From Strix aluco (Eukaryota > Chordata > Aves > Strigiformes > Strigidae), in assembly GCF_031877795.1 (NCBI RefSeq), contig NC_133932.1, positions 40,376,180 through 40,440,179 on the forward strand: a stretch of DNA of 64,000 nt, given 5' to 3'. Below the pieces are notes generated by a model. That model had not been told where the DNA came from, searched no databases, and saw only the letters and a list, made by a program, of their open reading frames with translations. Of this stretch, positions 57,332 to 64,000 are shown piece by piece. Every line of letters begins with the position of its first letter. The first letter of the stretch is position 1. The position numbers were made by a program, and so were the translations under genes.

Positions 57332-60300
57332 CAAAGAGGGGTGTCTGAAGAAGGACGTATTGTATGGCTGGACAGCTAGGATGGGCCCGTCACAAATCTT
57401 TGCTGTAGGAGAGGAAGTGGTTTTGTCTGTGGCAAAAATCCCAGATTACTGATTAGGCCTAATTCCTCATTATTATTTAGTAGTAATTAGGCCGAGTTAC
57501 GTGCACTCCTCGGCTTGGATCAGGACGTTTGGCCACACGCAGGTGGCCAGGTTTTCTCGTCAAAGTCCAAGAACCATCAATAAATAAAGTAAATTTAAGT
57601 AAAAATAAGAACTGTTTTAAAAAGGACGTGTTGAAAAACACTTAGTCTGTGAGTGTTGGTACTGTGCACTATGCATAAAAAATGCTTCATCTCAGTATTT
57701 TGTAATTTAGACAGGCTGCAGTATCAGCTGCTAAAAGCAGGCACACTGCTACCCTTTTCTTGAAGGCAAGACCTTAACGGAATGAAAGTTAAATAAAACG
57801 TGTGGTTCTTTACCATGAGCAGAGCACTTATCTTTTAAGTTATTCTTTTCTTTCCTGACGTGAAAATAGCCATTATAGGACTGGGATGCATTCCTGACAT
57901 TGTTCTTAACGCCGCTGATATAAAACACATACCACCAGATGTTGAATTAAAAACTGGCAAGAATGTTGCATGGATGCATTTACATTTTGGTGACCTTATC
58001 TTTTTCTTGTTATTTGGGAAAAACCAAACCCAAACACCCATTACTTTTAAGGTGGAGCAAACACCACAGGACGGCTGTGCTGATGGGAAGGCTCAGTGCC
58101 AGCGTATGGAGTGCTCCAGCCCCTCTCCCCTCAATTTCCCTCCTCCACAGCAGCACAGCCCTGCCTTCCCTGGCAGAGGCTCCGGTCCTCCACTGACTCC
58201 TCACCCTGGGGATGTGGCTCTCTACATCAGCAGCAACAAAAACTGAGTAACTTCCTGCCAGTTTTCTGCACTGGCTTGCTAAGAGGTCAGACAGGCAGCA
58301 GAGCAAGGGAGAGCATCTTTGAAGAACTGAGAAGAAGGTAGTAAATAGTAGGTTTCGCCTTTCCGTGGCTGCAAAATATTAGACAAACGTAGCCTTTTAA
58401 CCAAACATGAGCTCATTTTCCTCAGATGTTGAAAGATGATTTTTTTTTTAATAATCTTTTTAATAGAATGATTGTCTTTCTGTACCTGTACTAGGAGCTG
58501 GTGTTAGGCAGCAAGAAATCTTAATGATTCTTCTCTGTCACAGCCCTGGTTTAAGGCAATGAACATTTATTCCAACCAAAAGGGAAGAGACATTGGTCAT
58601 CCTTTTTCACCTTTCTGGCTGAAACAACAAAAAACATTGTCCAGAGTACTGTCCAACATACCACAGAAAAGCATGAAAAGAAACTAATTTTTTGGACTAA
58701 AGGGCTTCTCTGAACTGGAAATACAGGAATTCGCAGTTGTCTTTGTGTGCTAAGAGAGGGATAGCCAGCGAAGAGACGTGATTGTGCCGTAAGGACTCCA
58801 AGCAGCAGAGTTGACTTTGGAAAACGTGCTTTCTACAGAGAGAAAACTGGATGTCTGCATAGAAAAGTGCCTGTAGGAAGTATTCTCTTTCTATAGTGTT
58901 GGTGGCAACACAGTTAGGCTGTGTTTGTAAGTCCCCTAAAGCACGTTGAAAAAAACCCCTCATTCAAGATGACAGCTTTTAGCAAAAATTACCTCATAAG
59001 GCTACAAATGAACCTTGTGGTTTTACAGACTAATTTTCTGGTTGGCTTATATCAAAATGATCCGGGGAGTCAAGATGATGCAAAGACATTGGTAAAATAT
59101 CTTGACCCTGGAGTAGTTCAGGGACAGCAAACAGAGGAGAAGGAAGAGTTTTGCCTGAAACCCTAGAAGTTTTTGCAAGTCACATGTTATTGACAGGCTC
59201 TAAGGGTCCTGTGTGTGCATTTTCAGCCAAAGTAACTGTAGTCATTTTGTGGAGGTTTAGGGAGGCTTTTTTAGGAGAAATGCCATAACTCTTCACAGCT
59301 TCAGCAAAAATGTTGAGGTTAAGTGTGAGAAACAATAATTCATGAGCTAGGAGGAGCCTGTTTCTGCTCACTCTCTATTGTGTGGCATTTTAGGGGTGTT
59401 TTTGCTTTTTCCCTCTGCATCTTCTAAAAAGTCCTAAATCTTGTCAACGGACAGTTAGTTAGATGATCACTAACATCTAGGTGACACGAGCTATCTTCTT
59501 GATGAACCTCACAGATTTTATATATAGGTAATCAACTGATTTCATGAAATGTTTCTGTATTTTGTAGAGGCCATTTGAATTCTTTGCAATAAAACATTTG
59601 TGGAAAATGCAGCTCTTTTACTGATGGATTTGCTAATTGATAGAACTGTAGCTAGCTATTTTGAAGTAAAACGGGAATTCTGAAAAGTTCCTGGGTACAT
59701 TTAGGGTGAAATGATACGTTGTGCTTCTGGTTTCTGCTTGGCAGGTGTGTCATACATGTTCAAGTTCTTTTGATGGTTGCCTCAGTGTTGCCTGGAGGAA
59801 CACTTCTCTCTGTGCTGCTGTGGAACACAGGGCACCTGGATGTTAACCGAGTATTTCTTTGTGCAGCATTTCATTCTACACCTCTTACTCACTTTGCATA
59901 GTTCTTGCTTGTGCAAAGAATGCCCTAGCTGACACCAAAATAATTCTCTGAGTAAATCGTACACACGGTAACGGGGGCTGTAAGAGCATTCCCTTAGCTT
60001 GCATGAGTACATTCTAGGCAGTAGTTCAAATATTGGCTTAACATAGCACAGTGAGACACCAGTAGGTGCGTTCTCTTCTTCTTTTCGATGGACTGAAGAA
60101 AAGCAGGAGCAAGTAAATAGATTCCTCGTTTTATGATGTGAGAAAGAGAAGTGCAAATGTGTGTGAGAAAGAGAAGTACAAATGTGTTGATGCATCTGAG
60201 ATATCTCTAAGTCCGCTTTTAACTTCTCTAAAAAGAACAGGAGACACTGTAATTATCCTGAAAAGCTTTTTGTAAATACCCACTTTTCTAAATCTGTTCA

Positions 60301-63300
60301 CTGACCTTGTCTCAGAACAGCTAATGACATTGGTTCCCCCTTTTTAATTCTAAGCCTGTGACATAATTTTCCTGTAGTAAATAACATTAAGAAAAACCTT
60401 AAATAATTGCCTTTTCAAAATGTTCCCGTCTTGTACAAGAGAAGGCTTCATTCTTCTTGTATAAAATTTTCTGCATCCTTCTCCTGCTTTTGACGACACT
60501 TGTTCAGCATTGGAGAGGAAGAGAAGGCTAAGACAACAGTGAATAACTGGAATGAAGCTTGAAAAACACTGCTTTTCTCTCAGAGGTACGTTTCTTGGCT
60601 TTGCAATAAGAAAACCTCGTCATGTTGCATAAATAAAAATGGTGTGGCAAGTAAGCTCAGGGACAAGAACCTCTGACTTGCAGCCCAATACTATTGTTAT
60701 AAACACAAAATCCAAGTCCTAGGAAAAGCAGGTGGGTCCCGATCCTGCAGCTGCTTGGTTGCACTGATCTCATGAACGTTTCTGATGCACACTGAAAAAA
60801 ACAGTTGACAGGGTTGTGTCGAATTCGAACAAACCCCATATGTCACATACTCATCAAGCAGAAATTCTGAAGGAACACTCTCAGATGAAATTAACTGTTT
60901 TAATGAAATTAAAACAGCAGGCATGATAACATGGATTTAGTAAATCTGCCTCCTTTCAAGAAGGAACGCTGGACGAGCTGAGGAATGGTTTAAAGAAACG
61001 TAGTGGTGCTATTTGTTCTGCAGCGGTTGGTGTATTTCTTCTTGCAATGTTGGTTTGCCTTCTTATTCTTTACTGCACCAAAACATGCAATTTTCAAAAC
61101 ATAAATCTGACTCTTCCCCCCTTTTCAGGGATGGTGGAGAGAAGCACATCAGTCTTACAAGCCACATTAAAATTTGAACAGGGAGCCTTTTTACAGCAAT
61201 GCCAGAAAGTCCTTAATTTAAAATGCAGAACATAAAAGATCTCAAGCCACTGCAAAATATATTCAGAAAGAGGACACTCGTATTGCAGTAGGTTCCGTAA
61301 CTTTCCAATCGATGAAGGCATTGTGTTTTTTTATGAAGACCTCCACCAAGTGACAGCTCAAAACCTTGAGCAACGAGAGTTAGTAACAGGCACACTTCTC
61401 TTTCTTCATTATGGCCACAATTATATTTTTGGAAAATAACCCAGGGAGTTATTTGGAAAATAACAAGGATGATGAGAACTTGCATATCTCAGCTTCCTTG
61501 ACAAGGCTTTCTTTTAAAATTTTGTGCTCAAATTCCTCTCCTAGCACCTGTGCTATTTAGGAGTGAAAGGTCGTTATCCCACAGCAGCTCTTGCTGTTAA
61601 CAACTATGGGTGTTCATTAAAGAATCTCTTTTCTGTTTCATGCCACACCACACGATTTCTTACTCAAAACCTTTTGGTTTAGCAAATTGCCTCAATAGCC
61701 TAGTTTTCTGATATTTGCTGGTAGATTAGATTAAGGTGAGGAGAACGAAAAGCTTGCAGAGCACTCCATAATGCTACCTGAAATGAACGCAATCTAGGTT
61801 TTGTTCGTTAGCGTTCTTGAACTGAACTCTGTGTCATTTGTGCAAGTTCTTCACATTTGGAAGATGTTGTGGCTGTGTGAACCAGGATATCAGGAAATGT
61901 CGAAGTGCCTCGATTTCAGTTCCGTACCCAGAGAAGCAAACCGACTGGAAAACCACTGTCCCGGAGGACAAGAGAGTTGCCATAGCACTCAGTAAAAGGG
62001 CCTGAGTCCTGTGAGTCATTCCTAATAAAGCTGCAGCCTGGGACCATAGTGGGGTAGTTCTTTATAGTGAGGTAATTCTTTACAGTGAGGCAAGTGTTTC
62101 TGATGGAGATTGAAGTCGCCAAAGAAAAATAGTAGCAAGAATACTTTTGCTTGGTTCTAAACAGGCCACAGATTTCTGTAATCCTGATTTATAAAGCCCT
62201 CGGTTCACGTGGTCTGTTATGGGTGACAAGGAGCACTTAATAAATATGGGTTGGTATGGGGCAGCGCTAGCAAAATATTACGGGGCCTCCAGTCTCTAAG
62301 AGCGGCTGCTTTCTATCCCAACAGGAATACAAAAGGTCTGTGATGGTTCTCAGAAATTCTCCTTGTACTTGGGTACCCCGGTTGGTAACGCTGTATCTGA
62401 GCTCTCCGGCTGCCGTGCGGACGCGTATTAGCCCTTCCTTTCACCAGCCCCCTAAACAACGTTTGTAAGATGAAGCTGTAAAAAACCCATAGATCTGAAG
62501 CTGTTGCTTTAATACTTGTCATGCATGACCGAATATATTCACCTGTGTATCTTTTATATGGTGATTCACACTGTTACAGAGACCAATGTGTTACTCTGAT
62601 AATTACAGACAAACGATGTACCCGAGCATTTAATTTAGAGCAGGTCCCTTCAACAGCTTTTTCCGAACAAGTCAAAGAACGGTGTTGTGGGTATAACAGG
62701 CAGCAAACTCAAATTAGCCTTCAAAGGGGTTGTATTTATTCTTTACAAGTAAACGTTGTACCTCCTGAGTATAAACTTGCCAACATACGCATCATTTGGA
62801 ATAATAGAAGCTTATTAAGTTCATTAAAAGTGCAACGCTAGGAATTTGAAGGTTACCAGTAACATTACATTGCTATTGTGCATAAACTGCATTTTTTATG
62901 CTAAAACTTCACATGTGAAAGCCGAGCAGGAGATTTTGGTTGCATGCATCGTCATTTTTTGGAAGTGATCAGATCAGATCAATTTTCAATTCAGTTGCAG
63001 CTGTGACAAAGAAAAGCTCTGAAGTATGGTCATGTGGCCTACCTCTGTTTACTGCACCAGTTTCAAAACCGTATTTTACCATGTTAAGGAATATACCTGA
63101 GTGCTAAATTCGTTTTATTATGTTTCTTAGATGCCTGCTAGGTGAGCTCTTCAGGTGCCAGAGGATGCCTGTGAGGGTGAATGAATCTTTCAATTCATCT
63201 AGATGAATCAAGATGCTGGTTTGCTTGGTTAGTTTTGAAATTTGGAGTATTTTGTAATACTTGTAGCTGTTCGATAAATCTAACTCACTTGAACCATTAA

Positions 63301-63403
63301 AAGTGGCGGTCATAAAGCTTAAGAATTATTATGTATAGCTGCAGGGAGGCCAGCTACGGCAAGAGCCTTTTATTATACACCTAAATACCGTTTTACCTTT
63401 TGG
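57332..63403. other. AT-rich intergenic DNA, copy B
   Basis: Counterpart of 20301-26389, with the hairpin at 57456-57493 and the 25-bp tandem pair at 60137-60186. The 17-bp deletion lies at 61917/61918. No gene is recognised. Confidence 0.5.
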
Positions 63404-64000
63404 ACGCTGCTCTCGCCCAGGGCGCCGAACAGAGACAGCTCCTGTTTCCTAAGGGTTGACAAACCGTAAGACTGTAAACACCTTTTTGCCCCCCCCCCCC
63501 CCCCTTCCAAGCCCATTCTGGGAGATGAGTGACTCGCCTCCTGGGCTGCTGGCTCCGCGCTACTAAACCACCGCCGAAAACGTGGCGATGACGGTAGCGG
63601 GAAGCGCAACTGCCGCCGGCGGGACGTGCCCCCTTCGCCGACCGCCTCCGGGGGGGCAGCCTGCGCTGGCGGGGGGCGGGGGGGGGCGGCAGGGGAGCGG
63701 GAGGAGAAGGGAGAAGGGAGGCTGCGGAGGCGCCCCCGCCCCGCCCGACCCCGCCGCTCCGCTCCCCGCCGGCGAGAGGCGCTGCGGGGCGGCGGGGCTT
63801 GCCCGGCAGCGGCGGAGAGGTACGGGGGGGCGCCCGCGGGGCGGTGGAGGCGGCTCCCCCGGCGGGGACGGCCGGGCGGTGAACCACGGGCGGGCGGCTC
63901 CGGCCCTCCCCGAGCGGGGCTGCGGGCGGGGAAGGGGCGAGGCCGGCTGCCGCAGGGCGGCCCCTGCGGGCGTCAGGGCCGGCCCGCCCGTGCGTGACTC
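63404..64000. promoter_or_regulatory. CpG island promoter, copy B, cut by window end
   Basis: Counterpart of the island at 26390. The poly-C run is two bases shorter, and 69 bp are missing because one of the two CCGCTCCCCGC repeats (copy A 26747-26757 and 26816-26826) and the spacer have collapsed into one at 63759-63769. The window ends before the position of the candidate first exon, which would lie about 173 bases past the end. Confidence 0.8.

Larger units (their letters stand above)
37006..64000 (+). repeat. Copy B of the ~37-kb duplicated segment
   Basis: This is the second copy, in direct orientation. Homology to copy A starts at 37006, which pairs with window base 1, and is still running at base 64000, which pairs with about 27057. 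The true ends are therefore unseen on both sides. The very low divergence implies a recent event, ongoing gene conversion, or two haplotypes of one locus placed in tandem by an assembler. Sequence alone cannot separate these. Confidence 0.97.

Noticed and set aside
1..64000. Endogenous retrovirus or LTR element
   Set aside because: No gag/pol/env-like frames, primer-binding site or paired TG...CA long terminal repeats were found. The only reverse-transcriptase sequence is CR1 LINE type.
1..64000. CRISPR array, bacterial operon or phage system
   Set aside because: Spliced genes, LINEs and a CpG island show vertebrate nuclear DNA. No regularly spaced short repeats are present.

Overview
The window looks like nuclear DNA of a bird, or possibly another sauropsid. 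It carries several CR1 LINE fragments with the avian-type reverse-transcriptase frame and the typical 3' end, genes split by short GT-AG introns, a CpG island, and sharp swings between GC-rich and AT-rich sequence. There is no bacterial or viral gene organisation. Most long open frames are chance frames or antisense shadows in GC-rich DNA.

The dominant structure is a very recent large duplication. Bases 1-27057 (copy A) reappear in the same orientation at 37006-64000 (copy B), about 37.0 kb downstream. The copies are nearly identical. By eye they differ by scattered single bases and a few indels: 29 bp extra in B at 47659, 17 bp missing in B at 61917, 69 bp missing in B inside the CpG island, two fewer CAG units in B, and homopolymer changes. 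Both window ends lie inside the homology, so neither outer edge is visible. Bases 27058-37005 occur once here and must contain the copy junction if this is a tandem array. Real tandem amplification and a false duplication of two haplotypes in an assembly both fit the sequence.

Order within a unit (copy A): AT-rich intergenic DNA with small scattered segmental repeats (1-3882); a CR1 3' end on the plus strand (3883-4438); an old CR1 fragment on the minus strand (7843-8750); a doubly truncated CR1 reverse-transcriptase fragment on the minus strand, flanked by a 133-bp direct repeat (11507-13501); a GC-rich block with a complete 13-exon minus-strand gene (15801-19781); a small CR1 piece just upstream of it; AT-rich DNA to 26.4 kb; then a strong CpG island (26390-27480). 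The island contains a plausible first coding exon with a signal-peptide-like sequence on the plus strand (27230-27274), of unknown identity.

The gene is the main biological content. Its 13 exons join in frame with consensus splice sites into a 468-residue protein with an N-terminal PH-like region, a shortened Ras-association-like linker and a complete RhoGAP domain. It belongs to the ARHGAP20/TAGAP family. The catalytic arginine finger and the conserved Lys, Arg and Asn are present. The copy B gene (52832-56812) has all exons and splice sites and differs by one residue (A65T). If the duplication is real, the locus has two intact RhoGAP genes, each predicted to switch off Rho-family GTPases.
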